In this document: in pieces, positions 5,941 to 13,816 of the stretch
Layout: each line of letters starts with the position of its first letter
Numbering within the stretch: the stretch's first letter is position 1
Notes under the pieces: generated by a model
Seen by the model: the letters and a program-made list of their open reading frames with translations, nothing else
Told to the model about the DNA's origin: nothing
Databases searched by the model: none
NCBI GenBank assembly: GCA_017555445.1
Contig: JAFZGK010000026.1
Location: 1-19,229, forward strand
DNA length: 19,229 nt
DNA from: Bacteroidales bacterium
GTDB taxonomy: Bacteria; Bacteroidota; Bacteroidia; Bacteroidales; UBA932
Reading direction: 5' to 3'
Position numbers and translations under genes: made by a program

Positions 5941-6747
5941 TTAAAATTTAACCTTCAATTCACCGATACCAAGGCCCCAGCATCCATCCTGAACGATAAT
6001 GACTTCCTTACCGGACCTGTCTTTCAAAATCGTCATTTCATCCAGATCCGTATGTGAATGAGCGCCGACAATTATGTCTACATTTTCGATTTCCGCTACA
6101 AGTCTGCAGTCTTCGCTATAGCCGAGATGGCTCAAGCAGATGACAAGGTCACAATCCTCTACATTCTCAAGATACTCAGCATACTTGTTCACGACAGGAG
6201 CAGGTTTCTGGTATTCAATACCTTTGATCAGATTCACATCGACTACCCTGCTTATATCTGTAAGGAGTCCTATAATACCTATCTTCTTTCCAGCTTTCTT
6301 GACAATCGTATAAGGCTTTACATATGGTTCAAGAGCAGTACCTGTAAAATCGTAGTTTGCACACACTACTTCAGCATCGAGAGAAGACAGTCTTCTTGCA
6401 AGCTCGACCGGACCATTATCAAACTCATGATTTCCAAGTGTAACAACATCATAGCCCGTAGCATTCAGCACATCAATCTCGATATTGCCTTCCATCTCTG
6501 TAAAGTATGATGTTCCCTGACTGAAGTCACCACCATGAAGAAGAAGAACATTCGATGCGCCTTCCGCCTTACGCACACTGTCAATGAACACAGTGTGCTC
6601 GATGACACCGCCAAACCCTTTGATGTCCCCCGAGCGCTGCGGATCGATGTGACTATGAGTATCATTCAGATGAAGAATGACCAGGTCTCTTTCACCTTGA
6701 CATGAGGCCAGGATCACGGCCAATATAACAAAAACTAATCTTTTCAT
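5941..6747 (-). CDS. 5'-nucleotidase/metallophosphatase catalytic half, lipoprotein
   Basis: The 268-residue protein begins with a lipoprotein signal, lipobox LASC with Cys16. The calcineurin-like metallophosphatase motifs follow in order: NDTHSH (Asp29, His31), GGDFSQG (Asp74), GNHEFDNG (Asn106, His107), CLSHLGY (His207) and GAHSHTD (His230, His232). All two-metal centre residues are present. The protein stops after the catalytic domain. The substrate-binding C-terminal domain of normal UshA-type 5'-nucleotidases is missing here and is encoded by the gene just upstream. It should act at the envelope on nucleotides or related phosphoesters. The ATG overlaps the upstream stop (ATGA), and a strong GGAGG-type ribosome site lies inside the upstream gene's last codons, so translation is coupled. 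Confidence 0.9.
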   Translation of the reverse strand: MKRLVFVILAVILASCQGERDLVILHLNDTHSHIDPQRSGDIKGFGGVIEHTVFIDSVRKAEGASNVLLLHGGDFSQGTSYFTEMEGNIEIDVLNATGYDVVTLGNHEFDNGPVELARRLSSLDAEVVCANYDFTGTALEPYVKPYTIVKKAGKKIGIIGLLTDISRVVDVNLIKGIEYQKPAPVVNKYAEYLENVEDCDLVICLSHLGYSEDCRLVAEIENVDIIVGAHSHTDLDEMTILKDRSGKEVIIVQDGCWGLGIGELKVKF

Positions 6748-6758
6748 CTTCTCCTCCT
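6744..6758 (-). promoter_or_regulatory. Strong ribosome binding site and ATGA overlap for the catalytic nucleotidase gene
   Basis: On the minus strand AGGAGGAGAAG precedes the ATG at 6747. It is embedded in the last Arg codons of the upstream gene, whose TGA stop shares bases with that ATG. The arrangement fixes the start and indicates coupled translation of the two nucleotidase halves. Confidence 0.7.
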
Positions 6759-7592
6759 TTCACCTTTGAATTGTACTCTGCCGTCTTCCTGATATGAAAT
6801 CGGTCTTCCGGCCTCTGTCTCAGCCTTGATATGGTCAAGGACAGCATCAATGATCATCACATCCTCAAAATGAGTTATTGAAACGGCATTTTCGCTCATT
6901 GAAAGACCGTCACCTCCATTGAGAAGGAATGAAATGGTAGCGAGTCCGTAAACCTTATTGTCATCGATCGGCTCACCATCGATAGTTGCAGAAACGAGTT
7001 TTCCATTCTCTGAAACTATTCTTGCACCACCAAGAACCTCTACTCTGCCGGCAGCCATAGTCTCAAGAATTTTTCTGATCTGGCTTCCCTTATGCTCTAC
7101 ATAGACAAGATAGTTCTTGAAAGGGAACATTGAGAGCATATCATCAAGGATGATCTCACCTTCAGGCATTTCCTTACGGATACCGCCGAAGTTTGTGATA
7201 CCCATATGAACCTTCTTTCCTGCAACCTTTTCTGTCTGGGCCATGAGCAGATCGATGAACCAGTTTGAAAGTGCACTTTCAGGACGATGTGCTTCCAAAT
7301 AAGCTGTAGAGTAACCGATAACTTCCTTTACTCTTGCCATCTTAGGCTGAGCATCAAGTACAGCCTTGGCTGTCTTTGCCACAATAGTGTTCCTGCCATA
7401 TACCTTTCCATCAGGTGCATGATATTTGCCACCTTTGAAATAACCTACAGCAGTCTCCACATTGTCTGCTGATGGAGCAGTACAACCTGTCCTGCTGCCA
7501 TCCATCGGCACCACCTTCCACTCATATTCCTGTCCGAAGGCAGTCTGAAACGAAAGGAGAGCGACAGTCAGGATAAACAATAATCTTTTCAT
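6744..7592 (-). CDS. 5'-nucleotidase C-terminal (substrate-binding) domain protein
   Basis: From the ATG at 7592 the protein has 282 residues. The longer frame to 7619 only adds nine residues before a proper signal peptide, MKRLLFILTVALLSFQTAFG. The rest matches the 5_nucleotid_C domain: ALSNWFIDLLM, ITNFGGIRKEMPEGEI, DDMLSMFPFKNYLVYVEHKG and FLLNGGDGLSM. In UshA-like enzymes these form the nucleoside-binding site. No metallophosphatase motifs are present, so it should work together with the catalytic protein encoded next. The order is reversed relative to the fused enzyme, with the C-terminal domain gene first. It starts 2 nt after the permease stop. Its last residues, GERRRR, are encoded by the purine-rich ribosome site of the next gene. 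Confidence 0.88.
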   Translation of the reverse strand: MKRLLFILTVALLSFQTAFGQEYEWKVVPMDGSRTGCTAPSADNVETAVGYFKGGKYHAPDGKVYGRNTIVAKTAKAVLDAQPKMARVKEVIGYSTAYLEAHRPESALSNWFIDLLMAQTEKVAGKKVHMGITNFGGIRKEMPEGEIILDDMLSMFPFKNYLVYVEHKGSQIRKILETMAAGRVEVLGGARIVSENGKLVSATIDGEPIDDNKVYGLATISFLLNGGDGLSMSENAVSITHFEDVMIIDAVLDHIKAETEAGRPISYQEDGRVQFKGERRRR

Positions 7593-7594
7593 AT

Positions 7595-8965
7595 CTAGTT
7601 CTGTCTTAACCATTTCCATAGATCCTTGAATGTTGTCTTCTTACCGAACATAAGGATTCCTATCTTATAGATCTTTGCTGATGCCCAACCGCATGCAACG
7701 AAAGTAGCTACAAGCAGTGCGATTGAAAGCACAAGCTCCCAAACAGGAACGCCGAACGGTATTCTTGAAAGCATCACGATCGGTGAAGTGAACGGAATCA
7801 TGGATCCCCACCAGACCACGCTGCTGTCAGGAGCATTGAATGCATAGAGAGCTATGAAGAATGCAATGAGAAGAGGCACAGTAATCGGCATCTGAAGCTG
7901 AGCTGTATCGGCCTCATTCTCTACAGCAGAACCGATTGCGGCAAAGAATGACGCATAAAGAAGATAACCGAGTGCAAAGTAAATGATGAACGCAATGACC
8001 ATCTGTGCCCAGTTGATATCCTTCAATGTGCTGAGGATGGTACCCATCTCGCTTTCTTCCTGCATCATGCTCATCATATCAGCAGTGTTCATTCCACCCA
8101 TGGCCGCATCCATACCTGACATCTGCATCATCTGCTCAGCCTGTGCTGGGTCTCCCATAAGGGATTCGAATCCACCGAATACAGAAAATCCTCCAACAAG
8201 CACAAGAGTAAGGACGATCCACAGGAAGAACTGAGTGAGAGCCACGCAAGCGACACCTATGATCTTTCCGAACATGAGTTCTGTAGCCTTCACCGATGAA
8301 ACAAGCACCTCCACAACTCGGCTCGCCTTCTCCTCGATCACGCTCTGCATGACCATACCTGAGAACATTGCAATGAACATGTATATGATGATTGAAAGCA
8401 CCATGGAAATGATCATATACACCTCGGATGAAGTGATCTTCTCCTCTCCTGACTCGGACAATGTATAAGTCGCCATGGATACATCAGACTTTATGTCTTC
8501 CATGATCTGCTTGAGATCAGAGATCTGATACTGAGCAAGTCTGTACTCCTCTACCGCATCATTCACCTTAGATGTGATGTTTTCCTTCATATCCATGCTC
8601 ACCGGCTTCTCCGAATATGAAGCGACTGTAACTGTCCTTGCAACCTCATCCATAGGTGAAATCACGACAAGGATATCAAGTCCCATCTCATTGAAGTCAG
8701 CCTTGAGGCTATCCACATTGGCAGTAGAATAATCAGTATAATCAACTGCGTCAGTATCAACAAGATATGGCATCACAATACCAGACCGGTCAACTACAGC
8801 GACAGACTTTCCCTTATCCTTTGAAGACATCATGATGACACTCGGAAGAATGCACATCGCAGCAAAGAACACAGGCACAAGGAAAGTAGTGAGAAGGAAA
8901 GACTTCTTCTTTACGCGAGTCAGATATTCGCGTGAAATGATTGTTCCGATATTTCTGAATTTCAT
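7595..8965 (-). CDS. ABC-2 type exporter permease, NatB-like
   Basis: The 456-residue inner-membrane protein has one N-terminal membrane segment (about 22-46), a large extracytoplasmic domain (about 50-180) and five or so more segments between 182 and 435. The signature EEKASRVVEVLVSSVKATELMFGKIIGV (about 211-238) is typical of NatB/YhaP-type permeases that pair with a separate ATPase. Residues 271-308 form a loop unusually rich in methionine, 11 in about 37 residues. The ATPase gene ends 3 nt before its start, and a GAGGGGG ribosome-site-like stretch precedes the ATG. In B. subtilis NatAB exports sodium, and other relatives move drugs or peptides. The substrate here is unknown. The following genes encode envelope nucleotidase halves and MntP. 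Confidence 0.85.
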   Translation of the reverse strand: MKFRNIGTIISREYLTRVKKKSFLLTTFLVPVFFAAMCILPSVIMMSSKDKGKSVAVVDRSGIVMPYLVDTDAVDYTDYSTANVDSLKADFNEMGLDILVVISPMDEVARTVTVASYSEKPVSMDMKENITSKVNDAVEEYRLAQYQISDLKQIMEDIKSDVSMATYTLSESGEEKITSSEVYMIISMVLSIIIYMFIAMFSGMVMQSVIEEKASRVVEVLVSSVKATELMFGKIIGVACVALTQFFLWIVLTLVLVGGFSVFGGFESLMGDPAQAEQMMQMSGMDAAMGGMNTADMMSMMQEESEMGTILSTLKDINWAQMVIAFIIYFALGYLLYASFFAAIGSAVENEADTAQLQMPITVPLLIAFFIALYAFNAPDSSVVWWGSMIPFTSPIVMLSRIPFGVPVWELVLSIALLVATFVACGWASAKIYKIGILMFGKKTTFKDLWKWLRQN

Positions 8966-8968
8966 AGC

Positions 8969-9883
8969 TTATTCCCCCTCTGTTACAAGTTTGATGAAAA
9001 TATCATTCATTCTTGGAATCAGTTCCTTGAATGAATTGACCTGAACACCCTGCTCAAGAATTGAAGCAAGGACTTCATTCGTTTCAGTTTCAGGCTCAAG
9101 GGCAAGAACCGCTGTATGACGGCCTGCCTCATCCTCGTCTGAAAGCACCTTGAACACTCCTGGCTCGGCCTTCAATGCTGTCTGACTGGTATAGATGAGC
9201 TCGACATTGTTATTTCCGTACTTATGACGGATCTCATCAACACCACCAGTAATCACCACATGGGATTTGTTGAAAAGGGCGATATTGTCACATAGTTCCT
9301 CCACAGACTCCATGTTATGAGTTGAAAGAATGATTGTAGCTCCCTCATCACGCAGACGGAGAATCTCCTCACGGATGATCTGCGCATTCACTGGGTCAAA
9401 TCCGGAGAAAGGCTCGTCAAGTATAAGAAGCGAAGGCCTGTGCACAACAGTAGTGATGAACTGTACTTTCTGTGCCATACCTTTTGAAAGCTCCTCAACC
9501 TTCTTGTTCCACCAGCTTTCTATGCCGAAACGGACGAACCACTTCTTAAGTTCTGCAGCAGCCTCTCTTGATGACATACCCTTGAGCTGAGCGAAATACA
9601 TCGCCTGCTCTCCTACCTTCATCTTACGATAGAGTCCACGTTCCTCAGGAAGATAACCTATCTTCTCGACATCATCCTGGGTAATAGGACGACCATCAAA
9701 AAGAACTTCTCCCCCATTCGGAATTGTTATACGGTTGATGATACGGATCAATGTGGTCTTGCCGGCACCGTTAGGACCAAGCAGACCGAAAATCTTTCCT
9801 TTAGGGATATCAACCGACACATGATCAAGAGCCACCTTCTCACCGAAGCTCTTGCACACATCTTTACATTGTATAAGTCCCAT
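8969..9883 (-). CDS. ABC transporter ATP-binding protein, NatA-like
   Basis: The cytoplasmic ATPase has 304 residues from the ATG at 9883. A 6-nt longer reading would start with TTG. It carries Walker A GPNGAGKTT (about 36-44), a Q-loop-region GYLPEERGLY (about 76-85), ABC signature ELSKGMAQK (about 131-139), Walker B LLILDEPFSGFDP (about 152-164) and the switch histidine in STHNME (about 187-192). The C-terminal part (about 215-304) has the DUF4162-type extension common in NatA-like exporters. It pairs with the adjacent NatB-like permease. It begins 2 nt after the holA stop, so expression should depend on the holA promoter. Confidence 0.93.
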   Translation of the reverse strand: MGLIQCKDVCKSFGEKVALDHVSVDIPKGKIFGLLGPNGAGKTTLIRIINRITIPNGGEVLFDGRPITQDDVEKIGYLPEERGLYRKMKVGEQAMYFAQLKGMSSREAAAELKKWFVRFGIESWWNKKVEELSKGMAQKVQFITTVVHRPSLLILDEPFSGFDPVNAQIIREEILRLRDEGATIILSTHNMESVEELCDNIALFNKSHVVITGGVDEIRHKYGNNNVELIYTSQTALKAEPGVFKVLSDEDEAGRHTAVLALEPETETNEVLASILEQGVQVNSFKELIPRMNDIFIKLVTEGE

Positions 9884-9885
9884 AA

Positions 9886-10926
9886 TCAAATATTTAATAT
9901 CTTGGCGGTAAGTTCAACCATGAGTTCGGCGGCAGTAGCCTCACCGACATCACCTCCCTTACCCTTGTAATCATATTCCTTGAGCAAGGCAATCACAGCC
10001 ATGCATTTCTTCAACGGATAATTCCGCACTGCAGTGTCATATTCTGCAAAGAAATAAGGATTCACACTCAGAATCTTTGCCTTCTGGTCATTTGCCGGAC
10101 GAGGATTCTTCATGAGCAGAGCTCCATATTTCAATATCCTGTAGAAATGCGTATAAAGCGCACTGACTGCCATCGGCATTGCAAATTTCGCAGAAGATCC
10201 CAGATAAGACGCAATCTTGAGAGCTTTCGGAGCATTCTTCATCGAAAGTTCTTTGGTCAGCTCGAAAATACTGAACTGACGGCTTATGCCCACATTCTTC
10301 TCAATATCAGCAGCAGTCACCTCCACAGTACCTTCAGGAAGATTCTTCAGCATCTTGACAGTTTCTATGGATATCTTATTGAGATCAGTTCCTGCATGCT
10401 CGGCAAGCAGAGCAGCCGCATCAGGGGCGATTCTCAATCCTTTGGACTGGTAGAACATCGAGATCCACTTAGGCATATCATAATCCCTGAGAGCCTGCGA
10501 ATCAACCACGATTCCCATCTTGGATACTGTCTTATATAAAGATTTTCGTTTATCAGCAGAAGCGCCATGCATTGCAAGGACGAGTACTGTCGATTCAAGG
10601 GGTTTCTGGCAATAGACAGCAATATCCTCAAGTGACTTCATCATCTGCGCTTCCTTCACTACCACCAGCTGTCTCTCTGCAAACATAGGATAACGTCTTG
10701 CCGCTGTGATCACGGCATCAGCATCAACATCTGCTCCATAGCATACAGTCTGATTGAAATCCTTTTCACTCTCATCCAGACAGTGCTCAAGGATTGCATC
10801 ACACACCATGTCAACATAATACGGTTCATCTCCCATAAGAAGATAAACCGGCTTGAACACCCCGTTACGGGCATCCGACACGATTTCCCTGCAAAGGGAA
10901 TCTATTTCTGCAAAACCTTTAGCCAT
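9886..10926 (-). CDS. holA: DNA polymerase III subunit delta
   Basis: The protein has 346 residues from the ATG at 10926, beginning MAKGFAEIDSLC. The frame extends 29 codons further, but that part covers the promoter and reads as non-protein sequence. Family features are the N-terminal KPVYLLMGDEPYYVD (about 25-39, the degenerate P-loop region), RRYPMFAERQLVVVKEAQ (about 78-95), the middle lid-like domain with ALLAEHAGTDLNKISIETVKML, and the C-terminal collar domain with FSIFELTKELSMKNAPKAL. Delta opens the sliding clamp within the clamp loader. It is the first gene of an operon continuing into an ABC exporter, split nucleotidase and mntP. The TATCTTTG box ends only 7 nt before the ATG, so the mRNA may be nearly leaderless. 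Confidence 0.92.
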   Translation of the reverse strand: MAKGFAEIDSLCREIVSDARNGVFKPVYLLMGDEPYYVDMVCDAILEHCLDESEKDFNQTVCYGADVDADAVITAARRYPMFAERQLVVVKEAQMMKSLEDIAVYCQKPLESTVLVLAMHGASADKRKSLYKTVSKMGIVVDSQALRDYDMPKWISMFYQSKGLRIAPDAAALLAEHAGTDLNKISIETVKMLKNLPEGTVEVTAADIEKNVGISRQFSIFELTKELSMKNAPKALKIASYLGSSAKFAMPMAVSALYTHFYRILKYGALLMKNPRPANDQKAKILSVNPYFFAEYDTAVRNYPLKKCMAVIALLKEYDYKGKGGDVGEATAAELMVELTAKILNI

Positions 10927-10933
10927 AATCACA

Positions 10934-10941
10934 CAAAGATA
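10934..10941 (-). promoter_or_regulatory. Promoter -7 box of the holA operon
   Basis: On the minus strand this is TATCTTTG followed by TG, an exact TAnnTTTG match. A TTTG lies 23 nt upstream, slightly farther than the usual 19-21. The start codon is 7 nt downstream, so the leader would be zero to a few nucleotides. It sits just past the hpf terminator, marking an operon boundary. Confidence 0.68.
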
Positions 10942-10975
10942 ACAATTTAGACGGACATAGAGCCCAAAAAGACAT

Positions 10976-11002
10976 AAAAAAAGCAGCATCTTCCGATGCT
11001 GC
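10976..11002 (-). terminator. Rho-independent terminator after hpf
   Basis: In the minus-strand RNA a perfect 8-bp stem, GCAGCATC/GATGCTGC (11002-10995 with 10990-10983), closes a GGAA tetraloop and is followed by seven T. It lies 16 nt after the hpf stop at 11019 and before the holA promoter. Confidence 0.93.
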
Positions 11003-11018
11003 CCTGATGTCATTGATA

Positions 11019-11309
11019 TTATTCTACTCTTTTCTCTTTTACCTTTACAAGTTTCTCCTTAAGAATGTCAGCGCAGTCTACAACTGCATCTTCGAAGGTC
11101 TTTGCATTCTTCTCGACCACGATTGTGCTGCCAGGGATATTCACCTGAACCTTCACGTTCTTGTTTTCATGATCTGGAAGTAATGAAAGTGCCACATCCA
11201 CTCCTGTAATCGCATCATAGAATTTCTCGATTCTTGAGAACTTCTTCTCAATAAAGTCCAACAGTTTCTGATCTGCATTGAACTTAAGGCTCTGAATTCT
11301 AATCTCCAT
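11019..11309 (-). CDS. hpf: Ribosome hibernation promoting factor (HPF/RaiA family, short form)
   Basis: The protein is 96 residues from the ATG at 11309 (MEIRIQSLKF). The frame runs further upstream, but a GGAGG five bases before this ATG and the family's usual N-terminus fix the start. The features are the family core: FNADQKLLDFIEKKFSRIEKFYDAI (about 9-33), VDVALSLLP, NVKVQVNIPGSTIVVEK, and FEDAVVDCADILKEKLVKVKEK. The short length without the long-HPF C-terminal dimerisation domain indicates a short HPF/RaiA-like protein that binds the 30S decoding region in stationary phase or stress. Its first 11 nt overlap the recombinase gene. A perfect terminator follows. Confidence 0.92.
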   Translation of the reverse strand: MEIRIQSLKFNADQKLLDFIEKKFSRIEKFYDAITGVDVALSLLPDHENKNVKVQVNIPGSTIVVEKNAKTFEDAVVDCADILKEKLVKVKEKRVE

Positions 11310-12294
11310 GTTTACCTCCGTTTTTTGCCCTTGGGTGGGTTTGTTTATAAATATCCTTAAGCCGGGCAATGCTGCTATGGGTATAGACCTGCGTAGCCGC
11401 CAGTGACGAGTGTCCGAGAAGCTCCTTGATCGAATTAAGGTCAGTACCCTCATTCAGGAGCTCTGTAGCTATGGAGTGCCGGAGAACGTGAGGAGACTTG
11501 CGTCCAGTTATTCCCTTGACACTTCCTAGTTCACTCTTTATCACCTTGTCGACATATGAAGGATATAAAGGCCTACCCTTATATGTGACAAACAGCGGTT
11601 CTTTCAAAGATCTCTGCCCTCCGCACACAGCCTCAACTGCTTCCAAATATAATAAAATTTCTTCACATAATGATAAAACTAGAGGAATTTCTCTCATTTT
11701 ATCTCCTTTACCGCTAACTTTGACAACTTTTCTGCCAAAATCAACATTTCCGATAGTCAGTCCTATCAGCTCGGAACGACGCAATCCAAGGGAATATAAT
11801 GTCGAGACGATAAGACGGGAAAGAAGCTGTTCATACACTTCTTTGCCGGATCTGGAATAAGGACTTTCGAAGAAACCGGAGATATCATCACGATTCACAT
11901 ATCTTGCTGTGGAATTGAAATATTCTTCCATCGACTCTTTCTTGTAAAATGAAGGAAGGCGCTTCTCCATCTTCGGCTTCGGTACCAGAAGCACCGGGTT
12001 CGACTTCATCTTACCTTCTTTTACGAGAAAGCGGCAGAACCCGCTCAATGCAGATAAATGTAGGTTCACGGTACGAGAAGTCATCTTGCATCCTTCCATG
12101 AGATAAACCTCATAACTTCGTATCTCAGAAATATTTAGAGATGCTATAAGATCATTATCAGAAAAACCTGTAGAACCACTTGATACATGTTCCACATACT
12201 TTTTCAACACATCTGAATATATACGCACCGTCCTCTCGGAATATCGTCTGACATCCCGGACATAGGTGATATAACTATTGATTGAAGGAAGCAT
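11299..12294 (-). CDS. XerC/D-type tyrosine recombinase
   Basis: The 331-residue protein has a SAM-like N-terminal core-binding domain (about 1-105) and a C-terminal catalytic domain. All catalytic residues are present: Arg172 in LYSLGLRRSELIGL, Lys196 in SGKGDKMREIPL, His269 and Arg272 in SPHVLRHSIATELL, His295 in LLGHSSLAATQVY and Tyr304. Spacing fits XerC/XerD, which resolve chromosome dimers at dif. The protein is about 30 residues longer than E. coli XerC, chiefly around 132-160. Its place between cca and hpf in a housekeeping operon, with no att-like repeats or phage genes, argues for the chromosomal Xer recombinase rather than a mobile-element integrase. XerC cannot be distinguished from XerD here. 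Confidence 0.87.
   Translation of the reverse strand: MLPSINSYITYVRDVRRYSERTVRIYSDVLKKYVEHVSSGSTGFSDNDLIASLNISEIRSYEVYLMEGCKMTSRTVNLHLSALSGFCRFLVKEGKMKSNPVLLVPKPKMEKRLPSFYKKESMEEYFNSTARYVNRDDISGFFESPYSRSGKEVYEQLLSRLIVSTLYSLGLRRSELIGLTIGNVDFGRKVVKVSGKGDKMREIPLVLSLCEEILLYLEAVEAVCGGQRSLKEPLFVTYKGRPLYPSYVDKVIKSELGSVKGITGRKSPHVLRHSIATELLNEGTDLNSIKELLGHSSLAATQVYTHSSIARLKDIYKQTHPRAKNGGKHGD
11309..11319 (-). promoter_or_regulatory. Ribosome binding site of hpf inside the recombinase gene
   Basis: GGAGG at 11319-11315 lies 5 nt before the hpf ATG and is read in the recombinase frame as part of its NGGKHGD tail. It decides the hpf start. Confidence 0.75.
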
Positions 12295-12307
12295 AAAAAA
12301 TGGGAGT

Positions 12308-13816
12308 CTATTTCACCGGGAAAAGACCAAGTTCTGCAGCTTTTTCACGCATAAGCGCATCTGCTGCCTCAAAAGTATTTTCAATTTCACCGTCAAGAAT
12401 GGCATTCTTGACATATTCCTTAAGCATACCTATAGTATTGCATGGAGAAATTCCGAACAGCTCCATCACATAGTCTCCTGTGATAGGATTCTTGAAGTTG
12501 CGGATTGCATCCTTAGCCTCAACTTCTATCAGTTTTACCTTGACAAGCTCGAAATTCGCATGCAGACGCGCCACCTTGCGCGGATTCTTTGATGTGATGT
12601 CCGCATTACAGAGAAGCATGAGATCGTCTATATCATTACCGGCATCAAAAAGAAGACGTCGTACTGCTGAATCGGTAACTTCATCAGTTACAAGGGCAAT
12701 CGGACGAAGATGAAGGCTGACAAGCTTCTGCACATATTTCATCTTCTCGTTCAATGGCATCTTCAATCCCTGGAATATCTTCGGAATCCAACGTGAACCT
12801 ACAACTTCGTGTCCATGGAAAGTCCAGCCAAGAGCATGGTCATATTTCTTTGTAGCCGGTTTCGCTATATCATGAAGCAGAGCAGCCCAACGAAGCCATA
12901 CATTCGGCTCTGTACGCACTTTTTCAACCTCAACACCATCTTCGAAGACGTAATCTTTGAGACGACCTTCAGATATCGCTTCAATCTCTGCACGAGCCAC
13001 ATTATCAAGCACTTCCAACGTATGTGAGAAGTTCTCCTTATGTCCCTTGCCATCAACGGTCTCCACTCCTTTGAGCTTGGCAAGCTGAGGAAGGACATAT
13101 TCGAGGAGTCCTGTCTCATCGAGGAGTCTGAAACCTATCGAAGGTGTAGGAGTGACAAGGATCTTGTTGAGTTCCTCCACAATCCTTTCCTTTGAAAGGA
13201 TCTCCATTCTTTGACGGTTACGTCGTATGGAGTCAAGTGATTCCTGGACTATGGTGAACTTCTGGTCAGCAGTGGTAAGCTTGGTCGCAAAACGGATTGC
13301 ACGCACCATTCGCAGAGGGTCGTCACTATAAGTTGTATCCGGATCAAGTGGGGTACGGATTATTCCGGCAGCAAGGTCACGGATACCACCGAACGGATCT
13401 ACAAGGGCTCCGAAATCATCCTTCTGAAGACTGAAAGCCATTGCATTGATGGTAAAATCTCTTCTGAGCTGATCGTCTTCAAGAGTACCGTCCTCCACTA
13501 TGGGCTTACGTGAATCACGCCTGTATGATTCCTTTCTCGCTCCAACAAACTCCACTTCAATTCCATGATAACGAAGCATTGCTGTACCGAAATTCCTGAA
13601 CACCGACACATTGCTGTGCACCCTCTCGCCTACAGCCTCGGCAAGCTCGATTCCGCTGCCTTCCACCACTATGTCTATATCCTTGCTTGGACGTCCTAAG
13701 AAACAGTCTCTTACGTAGCCTCCGATTACAAAAGCACGAACACCTTTCTCTGCGGCAACTTCCGAAACTATATGGAATATCTTATGATCAAGATGACCTT
13801 CTATTATTGTTGACAT
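12308..13816 (-). CDS. cca: CCA-adding tRNA nucleotidyltransferase with HD domain
   Basis: The 502-residue cytoplasmic enzyme adds or repairs the 3' CCA of tRNAs. The class II nucleotidyltransferase head shows FVIGGYVRDCFLGRPSKDIDIVV (about 29-51), with the GG-VRD motif and metal-binding Asp46 and Asp48. It continues with EFVGARKESYR, RRDFTINAMAF (118-128) and DDPLRMVRAIRFATKL (165-180). A later HD domain has NFSHTLEVLDN (His265), ALLHDIAKP (His315, Asp316) and FHGHEVVG (His334, His336). That domain in relatives has phosphohydrolase activity. Both A and C addition are expected to be done by this single enzyme. The start overlaps the previous gene by 13 nt, and the recombinase gene begins 13 nt after the stop. 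Confidence 0.9.
   Translation of the reverse strand: MSTIIEGHLDHKIFHIVSEVAAEKGVRAFVIGGYVRDCFLGRPSKDIDIVVEGSGIELAEAVGERVHSNVSVFRNFGTAMLRYHGIEVEFVGARKESYRRDSRKPIVEDGTLEDDQLRRDFTINAMAFSLQKDDFGALVDPFGGIRDLAAGIIRTPLDPDTTYSDDPLRMVRAIRFATKLTTADQKFTIVQESLDSIRRNRQRMEILSKERIVEELNKILVTPTPSIGFRLLDETGLLEYVLPQLAKLKGVETVDGKGHKENFSHTLEVLDNVARAEIEAISEGRLKDYVFEDGVEVEKVRTEPNVWLRWAALLHDIAKPATKKYDHALGWTFHGHEVVGSRWIPKIFQGLKMPLNEKMKYVQKLVSLHLRPIALVTDEVTDSAVRRLLFDAGNDIDDLMLLCNADITSKNPRKVARLHANFELVKVKLIEVEAKDAIRNFKNPITGDYVMELFGISPCNTIGMLKEYVKNAILDGEIENTFEAADALMREKAAELGLFPVK

Noticed and set aside
5937..5945. Manganese (yybP-ykoY) riboswitch upstream of mntP.
   Set aside because: Only 4 nt separate mntP from the preceding stop codon, so there is no room for such an element.
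6058..6510. Plus-strand frame of 150 codons opposite the catalytic nucleotidase gene.
   Set aside because: The opposite strand carries all metallophosphatase motifs, so this is a mirror frame.
5941..7592. Split 5'-nucleotidase as a frameshifted pseudogene.
   Set aside because: The halves are in reverse order, each has its own export signal, and the junction has a proper ATGA overlap with a ribosome site.
9884..9889. TTG start at 9889 for the ABC ATPase.
   Set aside because: An ATG two codons later gives the usual N-terminus and sits 2 nt after the holA stop. No ribosome site favours TTG.
10927..11013. N-terminal extension of holA to 11013.
   Set aside because: The added residues cover the hpf terminator and the TATCTTTG promoter, and the family N-terminus fits the ATG at 10926.
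11299..12294. Tyrosine recombinase as integrase of a mobile element.
   Set aside because: It sits inside a housekeeping operon between cca and hpf, all spacing is tight, and no att repeats, tRNA target or cargo genes are visible.
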